Below are positions 1 to 7,813 of a DNA stretch of 64,000 nt, in pieces; positions within the stretch are counted from its first letter, which is position 1; every line of letters begins with the position of its first letter. This DNA comes from Luteibacter yeojuensis (GTDB lineage: Bacteria; Pseudomonadota; Gammaproteobacteria; Xanthomonadales; Rhodanobacteraceae), in contig NZ_JAAQTL010000001.1 of assembly GCF_011742875.1 (NCBI RefSeq), positions 2,790,001 to 2,854,000 of the forward strand. Reading direction: 5' to 3'. The notes below the pieces were generated by a model. That model was not told the DNA's origin. It saw only the letters and a list, made by a program, of their open reading frames with translations, and searched no databases. The position numbers were made by a program, and so were the translations under genes.

Positions 1-1
1 G

Positions 2-613
2 TCGCGCCGGAGCGGGCGCTGGCGTGAAGGCCTGCTTCTGCTGGCGCTGGGCATCGGCGCCGCGATCGTCGCGGCCAGCACGCTGCATGGCGAGATGCTC
101 GCCCGCTTCGCGGCCGTGACCGAGGAGATGTCCACCTACAGCGAGCAGGATGCGACCGGTGCCGTGCGCGAGCGCCTCGAGATGTGGCGCACCGCGAACA
201 TGGCCATCGCCGAGCACCCCCTTGCCGGCGTGGGCCTCAACCAGTTCGGCGATTACGCCCGCGCCCGGATCGCCGAAGGCAAGGTGAACGCGACGGTGGA
301 ACGCTACGACCATCCGCACAGCGAATACCTGGAATGGGCCGTGACGGGCGGCCTGCCTGGGCTGGCCGTACTCGTCCTGTTGTTCGGCGGCGCGCTGCTG
401 TTCTTCGGCCGGCACGCGCTGAATCCCGACAACGCCGTTGCCATGCCGGCGACCGCGGGCCTCAGCACGGTCTGCATGTATGCGTTGTGCGGCCTGACCG
501 ACAACGTGTTCTACCGCGCCATGCCGCACTCGCTCTACTTCTTCCTGACGCTGGGGCTGGCGGTGTACATCGGCCGCACCCTGAACACGCCACGGCCGCC
601 GGCAGCGCATTGA
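2..613 (+). CDS. O-antigen ligase family membrane protein (5' end outside window)
   Basis: Only the C-terminal ~200 residues are present; the frame is open from base 2. Two hydrophobic segments precede and follow a periplasmic-loop-like stretch containing HPLAGVGLNQFGDY and YDHPHSEYLEWA. That pattern (glycine-rich HPL.G.G, then H.H.EYLE) is typical of the Wzy_C/O-antigen ligase family, which transfers lipid-linked glycan to lipid A core or protein. The gene is followed after one base by a glycosyltransferase, so it probably belongs to a surface-glycan operon. The acceptor cannot be told from the sequence; a polymerase role (Wzy) is possible too. Confidence 0.75.
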   Translation, partial: SRRSGRWREGLLLLALGIGAAIVAASTLHGEMLARFAAVTEEMSTYSEQDATGAVRERLEMWRTANMAIAEHPLAGVGLNQFGDYARARIAEGKVNATVERYDHPHSEYLEWAVTGGLPGLAVLVLLFGGALLFFGRHALNPDNAVAMPATAGLSTVCMYALCGLTDNVFYRAMPHSLYFFLTLGLAVYIGRTLNTPRPPAAH

Positions 614-614
614 C

Positions 615-1610
615 GTGGCGTCCATCCACCTGATTGCCTGGAACAACGGGCGCGGCCTGAGCCACGACATCCGTCTGCTCGACGCCGCGCTGCGCGACCT
701 GGGACATACCGTCACGATCACCGCCGTGCCGCGACGCAGCCGCGGCTTGCCGTGGCGGGCATGGGCGGCGGCGCTGCGCATGCACGCGCGCTGGCTGACC
801 GGCCGCGGCCCACGCCGACACGACCTCGGCATCACGCTCGAGCACGTGCACACGGCCTACCTTCCGCTGGCCCGGCGCAACGCCTTCATCCCGAACCCGG
901 AGTGGCTGTCGCGCCGCGACCGCCGGCATCTGCGCCGCTTCGACGCGATCCTCTGCAAGACGGCGATCGCGCGGGACACCTTCGCGGCGCAGGGCCTCCC
1001 GGTGCACCTCATCGGCTTCCAGAGCATCGATTGCCGGCGCGAGGGCGTGGTCCGCGATCGCACCTTCCTCCATCTGGCGGGTGCCAGCCGGATGAAGGGC
1101 ACGGAGCGTCTGCTCGATGTGTGGCGCCGCCATCCGGAGTGGCCGACGCTGCATGTGCTGCAGGCGCCGTCGACGGCGATACCCGACCGGCCGGCCGCGG
1201 CAGCGAACCTCGACCACCGCGTGACCTACGTGGACGATATCGAAACCATCCGCCGGCTGCAGAACGCCCATGCCTTCCATGTCTGTCTTTCCGAAGCCGA
1301 GGGCTGGGGGCATTACATCGTCGAGGCGATGAGCTGCGGGGCGGTGGTGCTGACCACGGACGCGGCGCCCATGAACGAACTGGTGCGGCCGGACCGCGGC
1401 CTGCTGGTGGCCGCGCACGAATGCGGCACGCTCAACCTCTCCGCGCTCTGGCGGTTCGACGAAGCCGCCCTGGAGGCCTGCGTCGAGCACGCGGCCGGCA
1501 TGAGCGACGACGAACTGCGCCGGCTGGGAGACGCCGCGCGGGCCTGGTACGCCTCGAACCAGGCCGGGTTCACGGAGCGACTGCGCGGCGCGGTCGACGC
1601 TCTGCTCTGA
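615..1610 (+). CDS. Glycosyltransferase, GT4-like family
   Basis: A 331-residue cytoplasmic protein starting at GTG 615, one base after the ligase stop codon. The C-terminal half carries the GT-B nucleotide-sugar binding signature: an E-x7-E motif in SEAEGWGHYIVEAMSCG, followed by TDAAPMNEL. The middle has LHLAGASRMKGTERLL, the usual start of the second Rossmann domain. It would transfer a sugar from an activated donor to a glycan. Placement between an O-antigen ligase and an ArnT-like transferase suggests a role in lipopolysaccharide or another surface glycan. Donor and acceptor cannot be deduced. Confidence 0.8.
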   Translation: MASIHLIAWNNGRGLSHDIRLLDAALRDLGHTVTITAVPRRSRGLPWRAWAAALRMHARWLTGRGPRRHDLGITLEHVHTAYLPLARRNAFIPNPEWLSRRDRRHLRRFDAILCKTAIARDTFAAQGLPVHLIGFQSIDCRREGVVRDRTFLHLAGASRMKGTERLLDVWRRHPEWPTLHVLQAPSTAIPDRPAAAANLDHRVTYVDDIETIRRLQNAHAFHVCLSEAEGWGHYIVEAMSCGAVVLTTDAAPMNELVRPDRGLLVAAHECGTLNLSALWRFDEAALEACVEHAAGMSDDELRRLGDAARAWYASNQAGFTERLRGAVDALL

Positions 1611-1655
1611 TATCGTGCGGCTAGAATTCATGATCCTTTAACGGTAACGACGCCC

Positions 1656-3596
1656 TTGTCCAACAGCGCCTATACCCGATCGGAACACCTTCGCGCCCTG
1701 TGGCCCTGGCTACCGCTGTGGGCCGCGATGGCCCTGCTCGCCATCTTCGCGCATGGCCCGATGCCGATGTTCTCCACGCGGACGCTCGCCGTCGCCTGGG
1801 AGATGTGGGCGCACGGGCACTGGCTCGTGCCGCATATCAACGGCGAGCCGTACAGCGAGAAGGTGCCGCTGCTGTTCTGGATGATCCATGCCGGCTGGGC
1901 CGTGTTCGGCGTCAGCGACGTGTGGCCGCGCATCCTCGAAGTGATCTTCGGCGGCGCGCAGCTGGTGATCGCCTCGGTGCTCGCCGCCCGTCTCTTCCCC
2001 ACGCGTCCGTGGGTCGCCCGCGCCACGCCGTGGCTGCTGATGGCGCTGGCCTACTCATTCCTTTTCGGCCTGCAGATCATGTACGAGGTGCTCCTCGTGG
2101 TCTGGGTACTGGCCGCGCTGCTCTGCCTCACGCCCACCGCCACGCGCCCCTCGCCGCGCTGGTGGCTGTTCGGTCTCATGGTCGGCGCCGGATTCCTCAC
2201 CAAGGGTCCGGTGATGGCGCTGCATGTGGTGTTCCCGTTCCTGTTCGGCCCGCTGTGGAACGACTGGGCCCGGCAGAACAAGGCGCGCTGGTACGGTTTC
2301 GGAATGCTCGGCCTGCTGCTCGGTTTCGCCATCCTGCTCGCCTGGGCGATCCCCGCCGGCGAGGCGGGCGGGGAGGCCTATCGCCAGCGCCTTTTCTTCA
2401 CCCAGACCGCCGGCCGCGTCGTCGACACGAAGGCGGAAGACCTGCAGAACCATGCCCGCCCGGCCTGGTACTACCTTGTGTTCCTGCCCTTGATCCTTTT
2501 CCCGCTGAGCGGCTGGCTGCGCGGCATCGTGGCCGTGCCGGCGACACTGTTCCGGCGGCCGTGGCGGCCGGGCACCGGTGTCGCCCTGGTCGTCGCGGGC
2601 ATCGCGCTCCTGCTGCTCCTGGCCTCGGCCCTGACCACCGTCCCGGGCTGGGTCGGCAACCTGCTGGCCGTCCTCGTCGTGCTGCCCGTGTTCGTCGCAC
2701 TCATGCGCCAGCCGCTCGAACCGGGGCTGCGCTTCCTCGCGGCCTGGCTGCTGCCCACCCTGCTGACCTTCTCGCTGATCACCGGCAAGCAGCTCTATTA
2801 CGTGCTGCCCGAACTGGCCGGCGCCACCATGCTGGTGGCGGCCGCGGTGGCCGACCTGCGCGAGCGTCACAAAGGGTTGGCCTCGCATTACGCGCTGGGC
2901 ACCTGGCCGCTGTCGCTTGGCGCCTTCCTCCTCGCGATCGTGCTCTTCGCCATGCCCTCGGTGGTGCCCACGCGCTTTCCGGACAACATCTGGCTGGTGG
3001 GCATGGCGCCCTACGCGCGCTTCTTCGGCGTGATCTTCATCGTCCTCGGCGCGCTCCTGCTGCTGCGCGGCCGCGGCGAGATGCGCAGGCTGGCCTTCGC
3101 GGGGCTCATCGGCACGGTAGCGCTGAATGCGCTGTTCACCCTCGGTCTCTGGTACCGCTATGACCTGACCCCGGCCTCGCTGTTCCTCGCGCAGGCCGAC
3201 GCCGCGGGTCGTCCCATCGGAAATCTCGGCGTGTCGTACAACGGGCAGTACCATTTCGCCGGCCGGCTGATGCACCCGATCGCGAAGATCGCACTCGCTC
3301 CGGGCATGCCCGCGCAGGTGGACGAAGACGACGACAGCGTGGTCCACGACGGCGACAGCCTCGCCGATTTCGCCGGCCACCATCCCGACGGCATCATCGT
3401 CTCGTACGCGAAGCATCCGCCGGCCAACGCCTTCCGCTACGCACGACTGATCCAGCCGTCGCGCACGGGCTGGCTGATGATCTGGGACGCACCCACGCTG
3501 CTGGCCCTGCAGGAGGGCCGCCTGCCGCCGGAACCCAGGCAGCCGACCCTGCTTTACCCGCAGGATTACTGGCGCACCCGGACGGCGTTGCGATGA
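1656..3596 (+). CDS. ArnT/PMT-like membrane glycosyltransferase
   Basis: A 646-residue polytopic membrane protein, chosen to start at TTG 1656 because the first membrane helix (LWPWLPLWAAMALLAIF) begins only 15 residues in. The early loop has WEMWAHGHWLVPHINGEPYSEKVPLLFWMI, matching the GT83/ArnT pattern (R/E..W..G....P...G.P...K.PL..W). These enzymes use undecaprenyl-phosphate sugars to decorate lipid A or other envelope acceptors on the periplasmic face. About 12 hydrophobic segments are followed by a soluble C-terminal ~130-residue domain. It overlaps the next gene by 4 bases (ATGA), so the two are probably co-translated. Substrate identity (L-Ara4N or other) is open. Confidence 0.75.
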   Translation: MSNSAYTRSEHLRALWPWLPLWAAMALLAIFAHGPMPMFSTRTLAVAWEMWAHGHWLVPHINGEPYSEKVPLLFWMIHAGWAVFGVSDVWPRILEVIFGGAQLVIASVLAARLFPTRPWVARATPWLLMALAYSFLFGLQIMYEVLLVVWVLAALLCLTPTATRPSPRWWLFGLMVGAGFLTKGPVMALHVVFPFLFGPLWNDWARQNKARWYGFGMLGLLLGFAILLAWAIPAGEAGGEAYRQRLFFTQTAGRVVDTKAEDLQNHARPAWYYLVFLPLILFPLSGWLRGIVAVPATLFRRPWRPGTGVALVVAGIALLLLLASALTTVPGWVGNLLAVLVVLPVFVALMRQPLEPGLRFLAAWLLPTLLTFSLITGKQLYYVLPELAGATMLVAAAVADLRERHKGLASHYALGTWPLSLGAFLLAIVLFAMPSVVPTRFPDNIWLVGMAPYARFFGVIFIVLGALLLLRGRGEMRRLAFAGLIGTVALNALFTLGLWYRYDLTPASLFLAQADAAGRPIGNLGVSYNGQYHFAGRLMHPIAKIALAPGMPAQVDEDDDSVVHDGDSLADFAGHHPDGIIVSYAKHPPANAFRYARLIQPSRTGWLMIWDAPTLLALQEGRLPPEPRQPTLLYPQDYWRTRTALR

Positions 3597-3916
3597 CCGA
3601 TCCCCTCGTCGAGCGCCTGCGCGCCCAACTCGGCGGCGTTCGCGACGGGGCGTTGCTGCGTTTCTCGCTCGGCAACGCGCTGCTCGGCGACGGTGCCTAC
3701 GCGGAGGCCGCGCAGGCCTTCCGCGACGCGCTCGATTTCGATCCGCACTATTCGGCCGCGTGGAAGCTGCTCGGCAAGGCCCTGCTCGCCATCGAGGACG
3801 ACGCGGGCGCCGCCGCCGCCTGGCGCTCCGGCATCGACACGGCCACCGCCCGCGGCGACATCCAGGCCGCGAAGGAAATGACCGTCTTCCTCAACAGGCT
3901 TTCGCGCCCGCGTTGA
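3593..3916 (+). CDS. Small tetratricopeptide-repeat protein
   Basis: A 107-residue protein starting in the ATGA overlap with the upstream membrane glycosyltransferase. Residues about 18-75 show two TPR-like helical repeats (LRFSLGNALLGDGAYAEAAQAF, then ALDFDPHYSAAWKLLGKALL) with the usual A/G spacing. It has no signal peptide, so it is likely a cytoplasmic adaptor. Its 3' end overlaps the convergent acyltransferase gene by 26 bases. The function is not known from sequence; translational coupling suggests a link to glycan export or modification. Confidence 0.7.
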   Translation: MTDPLVERLRAQLGGVRDGALLRFSLGNALLGDGAYAEAAQAFRDALDFDPHYSAAWKLLGKALLAIEDDAGAAAAWRSGIDTATARGDIQAAKEMTVFLNRLSRPR

Positions 3917-4796
3917 TCTTGTACGGGTCCGCCCGGTCGTGCGCCGTGTAACGCTTGTAGTGCCACTGGTACTGCGCGAAGGCCCGCTCCACGCACGCTT
4001 CCACGCCGCGGTTCAGCGCCGTGCAGGCGATCTTGAGGTCGGCGTCGTCGATACCCTCCGGGGCGGGCAGGACGTGGATCCGGAAGCCGGCGCCATCGGG
4101 GAGGCGCTCGGCGAAGCTGAAGAGCACGGTGGCGCCCGTGCGGGCCGCCAGCCGGGGCAGCAGCACCATGGTGAGCGCATCGACACCGAAGAACGGTGCG
4201 AACTCGCCTTCCCCCTCGCGCGGCTTCTGGTCCGGAAGGATACCGACGGTACCCCCGGCGCCCAGGCGCTTGAACAGCGTGCGCACGCCGGCGCCTTCCG
4301 CCCTCACCTGCTCCGGCGCCAGCTTGCCGCGCACCTTCCGCAGCAGCGCTTCGATGGCATGGATCCGCGGAGGGCGATAGAGGATCGCCATGGGTGTCTT
4401 GCTGCACAGCCAGTAATTCAGCAGCTCCCAGCAGCCCAGGTGCGGTGCCGCGACGATCACCCCCTTGCCCGAGGCCAGGGCCTCGGCGAAAAGCTCGCCG
4501 CCCACGACCTCGCGCACCAGGCCCAGCGCCTTTTCCGCGCCGCCGCCCCAGATGGCGGCCACCTCGGTCACCGACTTGCCCGACTCCTCCATGGTCCGGC
4601 AAAGCAGCTCGCTCCGCTCCGCGTCGTTCAGTTCCGGGCGGGTGAGACGCAGGTTCACGTCGCTGAACCGGGCGCTGCGGGAATTCGCACGCAGGGAGCG
4701 GCGCCCGATCCATGCGCCGATGGCGTGGACGGTCCGCAAGGGCAGCAGGCTCACGAGCCTGAGCAGGAGATAAAGGAGATAGATGTCGGGACGCAT
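3891..4796 (-). CDS. LpxL/HtrB-like lipid A biosynthesis acyltransferase
   Basis: A 301-residue protein with an N-terminal membrane segment (IYLLYLLLRLVSLLPLRTVHAIG). The acyltransferase H-x4-E motif follows in APHLGCWELLNYW at about residue 117. Later conserved blocks are LYRPPR and GILPDQKPREGEG. This is the lysophospholipid/late lipid A acyltransferase family, which acylates a lipid A precursor at the inner membrane. Length and motif order agree with LpxL. It is transcribed towards the TPR gene and diverges from dtd. Which acyl chain is added cannot be said. Confidence 0.85.
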   Translation of the reverse strand: MRPDIYLLYLLLRLVSLLPLRTVHAIGAWIGRRSLRANSRSARFSDVNLRLTRPELNDAERSELLCRTMEESGKSVTEVAAIWGGGAEKALGLVREVVGGELFAEALASGKGVIVAAPHLGCWELLNYWLCSKTPMAILYRPPRIHAIEALLRKVRGKLAPEQVRAEGAGVRTLFKRLGAGGTVGILPDQKPREGEGEFAPFFGVDALTMVLLPRLAARTGATVLFSFAERLPDGAGFRIHVLPAPEGIDDADLKIACTALNRGVEACVERAFAQYQWHYKRYTAHDRADPYKINAGAKAC

Positions 4797-4851
4797 CCTG
4801 TGAAGTGTAGTTCCCGATTAAGCTTGCTGCCCACCGGCCGCTAAAGCTCTC

Positions 4852-5292
4852 ATGATTGCACTGATCCAGCGGGTCGAATCCGCACGCGTCGACGTCGAAG
4901 GGGAAACGGTGGGCGCCATCGGCGCCGGACTGCTCGCGCTGGTCGCGGTGGAGCCCGGCGACGGCGAAGCCCAATGCGTGCGCATGCTCGAGCGGCTGCG
5001 CGGCTACAGGATCTTCGCGGACGCCGAGGGGAAGATGAATCTCGGCCTGGCCGATACCGGGGGCGGCCTGCTTCTGGTCAGCCAGTTCACCCTGGCCGCC
5101 GACACCCGCAAGGGCATGCGGCCCAGCTTCACCACCGCCGCGCCGCCGGAACAGGGCCGGCGCTGGTTCGACCGCCTGGTCGAATTGGGCCGGATGGCCC
5201 ACCCGGGGGTGGAAACCGGGCGCTTCGGTGCCCATATGAAGGTTCATCTGATCAACGACGGCCCGGTCACCTTCCACCTGGAGGTGCGCTGA
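4852..5292 (+). CDS. dtd: D-aminoacyl-tRNA deacylase
   Basis: A 146-residue protein starting [18 protein letters not shown], the classical DTD start. It carries the conserved [21 protein letters not shown] block, with the SQFT active-site threonine, and the C-terminal [10 protein letters not shown] block that forms the dimer-crossing Gly-cisPro region. The enzyme hydrolyses D-amino acids (and misloaded glycine) from tRNA in the cytoplasm. Length matches the family exactly. It lies between the acyltransferase and rpoD and is divergent from the former. Confidence 0.95.
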   Translation: MIALIQRVESARVDVEGETVGAIGAGLLALVAVEPGDGEAQCVRMLERLRGYRIFADAEGKMNLGLADTGGGLLLVSQFTLAADTRKGMRPSFTTAAPPEQGRRWFDRLVELGRMAHPGVETGRFGAHMKVHLINDGPVTFHLEVR

Positions 5293-5417
5293 GGCCCTCT
5301 TGCGCGGGGCTCCCCGGCCTCGCATCCTCCTCATCGCCCCGCTCGAACCGCCCGCCCCGAAGGGGCCTTTTGGCGCGATTCTTGCGTCCCGTCGGTGAGT
5401 CCGATCCACTTGAAAAC

Positions 5418-5446
5418 TGGTCAAAAAATCATCAAATGACTATACT
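5418..5446 (+). promoter_or_regulatory. Putative sigma70 promoter of rpoD
   Basis: TGGTCA (5418-5423), a 17-base AT-rich spacer, then TATACT (5441-5446). The rpoD ATG lies 30 bases downstream of the -10 box. This is the most AT-rich piece of the 185-base gap between dtd and rpoD. The -35 box matches the consensus at four of six bases and the -10 box at five of six. No mapping data exist here. Confidence 0.5.
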
Positions 5447-5476
5447 GATCGGTTCCTGTAACCCGCGGCGGTCGGC

Positions 5477-7336
5477 ATGACTAATAAAGCTCACGAGCAA
5501 CAGTCTGAAATCAAACAGCTCATCTCCAAGGGTCTGGAGCAGGGCTATCTGACCTACGCTGAAATCAACGACCACCTGCCCGACGACATCGTCGATCCGG
5601 AGCAGATCGAAGACATCATGGCGGTGCTCAAGGGCGTCGGCATCGAAGTCCACGATTCCGCGCCCGACACCGACACCATCTCCGACGGCGCCGCGCCGGG
5701 CACCAGCACGGACGACGAGTCCGCGGCCGAAGAAGCCGTGGCGCTGCTGTCGGCCGTCGACGCCGAGGTGGGCCGCACCACCGACCCCGTGCGCATGTAC
5801 ATGCGCGAGATGGGTACCGTCGAGCTGCTGACCCGCGAGGGCGAGATCGCCATCGCCAAGCGCATCGAGGAAGGCCTGAGCCAGGTGCAGACCGCGCTGG
5901 CCAGCTTCCCGCTCACCATCCAGCTGCTGCTCGAGGAATACGACCAGCACGTGGAAGGCAAGCGCCGCCTCAGCGAGATCCTGGCCGGCTTCGCCGACCT
6001 CGAGGAAGCCGCCGACGCCGCCCAGGCCGAAGCCGATAACGCGCCCGAAGTGGAAGGCGATAACGACGACGATGACGACGACGTCGAGGGCACCACCGAC
6101 GACGAGGATACCGGCCCGACCGGTCCGGATCCGGAGGAAGTGAAGCGCCGCATGGAAGAGCTGCGTTCGCTGCATGCGAAGTTCCAGAAGGCCGCGCCGA
6201 AGGCCGAGATCAACGACAAGAAGGTCGCGAAGATCCGCGAGCAGATGTCGGAAGCCTTCCTCAACCTCAAGCTGCCGTCGGCCCTGATCGACAGCTTCGT
6301 GCGCAAGCTGCGCGAAGTGGTGAACGATATCCGTCACCACGAGCGCGTGCTGATGGACATCTTCGTCAAGCAGGTGAAGATGCCGCGCGCCGAGTTCCTG
6401 AAGAGCTTCCCGTCCAACGAGGGCAACCTCGAGTGGGCCGCCGAGCTGTCGCGCAAGCGCCAGAAGTGGTCGCCGAACATCAAGAACTTCCGCGAGGCGA
6501 TCGACGCGGAACAGGAGAAGCTCGCCCAGATCGAGCGCACCCTGTACCTGCCGCTCACCGACATCAAGGAAATCAACCGCGCCATGTCCGTGGGCGAGGC
6601 GAAGGCTCGTCGCGCCAAGAAGGAAATGGTGGAGGCGAACCTGCGCCTGGTGATCTCCATCGCCAAGAAGTACACGAACCGCGGCCTGCAGTTCCTCGAC
6701 CTCATCCAGGAAGGCAACATCGGCCTGATGAAGGCGGTGGACAAGTTCGAATACCGCCGCGGTTACAAGTTCTCCACGTACGCCACGTGGTGGATCCGCC
6801 AGGCCATCACCCGTTCGATCGCCGATCAGGCCCGCACCATCCGTATTCCGGTGCACATGATCGAAACGATCAACAAGCTGAACCGCATCTCCCGCCAGAT
6901 GCTCCAGCAGTTCGGCCGCGAGCCGACGCCGGAAGAGCTGGCGAAGGAAATGGAGATGCCGGAAGACAAGATCCGCAAGGTCCTGAAGATCGCGAAGGAA
7001 CCGATCTCCATGGAAACCCCGATCGGCGACGATGAAGATTCGCATCTTGGCGACTTCATCGAAGACACCAACGCCAGCTCGCCCATCGAGTCGGCGACCG
7101 AAACGGGTCTCATGGAAACCGTGCGCGACGTGCTCGCCGGCCTCACCCCGCGAGAGGCCAAGGTGCTGCGCATGCGCTTCGGCATCGACATGAACACGGA
7201 CCACACGCTGGAGGAAGTCGGCAAGCAGTTCGACGTCACCCGCGAGCGCATCCGCCAGATCGAAGCCAAGGCTCTGCGCAAGCTGCGTCACCCGAGCCGC
7301 TCGGAGACGCTGCGGTCGTTCCTTGATATCGATTGA
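5477..7336 (+). CDS. rpoD: RNA polymerase primary sigma factor RpoD (sigma70)
   Basis: A 619-residue full-length housekeeping sigma factor. Region 1.1 covers about residues 1-95 ([20 protein letters not shown]). Region 1.2 contains [22 protein letters not shown] long non-conserved region holds a very acidic stretch (about residues 195-215, mostly D and E), as in other Proteobacteria. Region 2 is near-invariant ([32 protein letters not shown]). Regions 3 and 4.2 end with the -35-binding helix-turn-helix ([19 protein letters not shown]). It directs core polymerase to housekeeping promoters. A promoter and a strong terminator flank it, so it appears monocistronic. Confidence 0.98.
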   Translation: MTNKAHEQQSEIKQLISKGLEQGYLTYAEINDHLPDDIVDPEQIEDIMAVLKGVGIEVHDSAPDTDTISDGAAPGTSTDDESAAEEAVALLSAVDAEVGRTTDPVRMYMREMGTVELLTREGEIAIAKRIEEGLSQVQTALASFPLTIQLLLEEYDQHVEGKRRLSEILAGFADLEEAADAAQAEADNAPEVEGDNDDDDDDVEGTTDDEDTGPTGPDPEEVKRRMEELRSLHAKFQKAAPKAEINDKKVAKIREQMSEAFLNLKLPSALIDSFVRKLREVVNDIRHHERVLMDIFVKQVKMPRAEFLKSFPSNEGNLEWAAELSRKRQKWSPNIKNFREAIDAEQEKLAQIERTLYLPLTDIKEINRAMSVGEAKARRAKKEMVEANLRLVISIAKKYTNRGLQFLDLIQEGNIGLMKAVDKFEYRRGYKFSTYATWWIRQAITRSIADQARTIRIPVHMIETINKLNRISRQMLQQFGREPTPEELAKEMEMPEDKIRKVLKIAKEPISMETPIGDDEDSHLGDFIEDTNASSPIESATETGLMETVRDVLAGLTPREAKVLRMRFGIDMNTDHTLEEVGKQFDVTRERIRQIEAKALRKLRHPSRSETLRSFLDID

Positions 7337-7361
7337 TCGATAGCACCGCCCGCAAGACCAG

Positions 7362-7390
7362 AACGCCCGCGCAAGCGGGCGTTTTCTTTT
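7362..7390 (+). terminator. Rho-independent terminator after rpoD
   Basis: AACGCCCGC (7362-7370), a GCAA loop, then GCGGGCGTT (7375-7383), followed by TTTCTTTTG. The 9-bp perfect GC-rich stem with a T tract starts 25 bases after the rpoD stop codon. Confidence 0.9.
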
Positions 7391-7412
7391 GTGCTTGCCG
7401 AATCCCCACCTA

Positions 7413-7447
7413 CCGTCGTTCCTGCGAAGGCAGGAACCCAGCGCCTT
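7413..7447. repeat. REP-like palindromic repeat
   Basis: The stem GTTCCTGC (7418-7425), loop GAAG and GCAGGAAC (7430-7437) lie inside a CGTCGTTCCTGCG...AACCCAGCG context. On the minus strand it translates as VPAFAGTT, the hallmark of the dispersed palindromic element common in Xanthomonadales and some Alphaproteobacteria genomes. Only one full copy was noticed in this window. Confidence 0.7.
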
Positions 7448-7541
7448 GGCTTTCCGCCAGCCGACAACGCCCCCATCGCAACCGGCAACCCCGCCTACGC
7501 CAAACCATCCCCCGCATCGGCTAAACTCCCCCCTCAGCGCA

Positions 7542-7617
7542 GGGCCTATAGCTCAATGGTTAGAGCAGAGGACTCATAATCCTTTGGTTCCAGGTTCGAG
7601 TCCTGGTGGGCCCACCA
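7542..7617 (+). tRNA. tRNA with CAU anticodon, most likely tRNA-Ile2 (lysidine-modified)
   Basis: A 76-base cloverleaf. The acceptor stem GGGCCTA pairs with TGGGCCC, discriminator A and an encoded CCA end at 7615-7617. The D arm contains AGCTCAATGGTTAGAGC. The anticodon arm is GAGGA-CTCATAA-TCCTT, giving anticodon CAU. The T arm is CCAGG-TTCGAGT-CCTGG. The GACTCATAATC anticodon context and the short D loop resemble bacterial tRNA-Ile2, whose CAU wobble base is converted to lysidine by TilS to read AUA. Elongator tRNA-Met is the alternative. It sits directly upstream of the accessory hsd region. Confidence 0.9.
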
Positions 7618-7664
7618 ACATTGGCTTCTGATGTTGCAAAGCTGGTCCAGATATCGGCCATAAT

Positions 7665-7687
7665 CCCGCAAATTGCGGGCTTTTTTG
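7665..7687 (+). terminator. Terminator downstream of the tRNA
   Basis: CCCGCA-AAT-TGCGGG (7665-7679), then C and six T residues. It is a 6-bp perfect stem with a T run, 48 bases after the tRNA CCA end. Confidence 0.8.
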
Positions 7688-7769
7688 TGCGTGCTTGTCC
7701 GTGGCTGTCCAGTTGAATCCGGCAGAAAGGTGACTCAGAGGGTTGGCCAGGGGGCCGCTGACTCACAAA

Positions 7770-7813
7770 TGGGGAAGGTCGGTCTAACACCTGGGGAACG
7801 TCGGTCTAACACC
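7770..7813 (+). repeat. Tandem 22-bp direct repeat ending at the hsdM start codon
   Basis: Copy 1 (7770-7791) and copy 2 (7792-7813) are identical except at the eighth base (G versus C). Each reads TGGGGAA-G/C-GTCGGTCTAACACC. The second copy ends exactly one base before the hsdM ATG. A position overlapping the ribosome-binding region suggests an operator or translation control element, or a recent slip duplication. No other copy was noticed in the window. Confidence 0.8.

Noticed and set aside
462..1631. 389-codon minus-strand frame opposite the GT4 gene
   Set aside because: Shadow frame; the plus strand has clear glycosyltransferase motifs.
5432..7291. 619-codon open frame antisense to rpoD
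   Set aside because: A high-GC mirror frame of a strongly conserved gene; its protein is rich in H, L, D and R without any family pattern.
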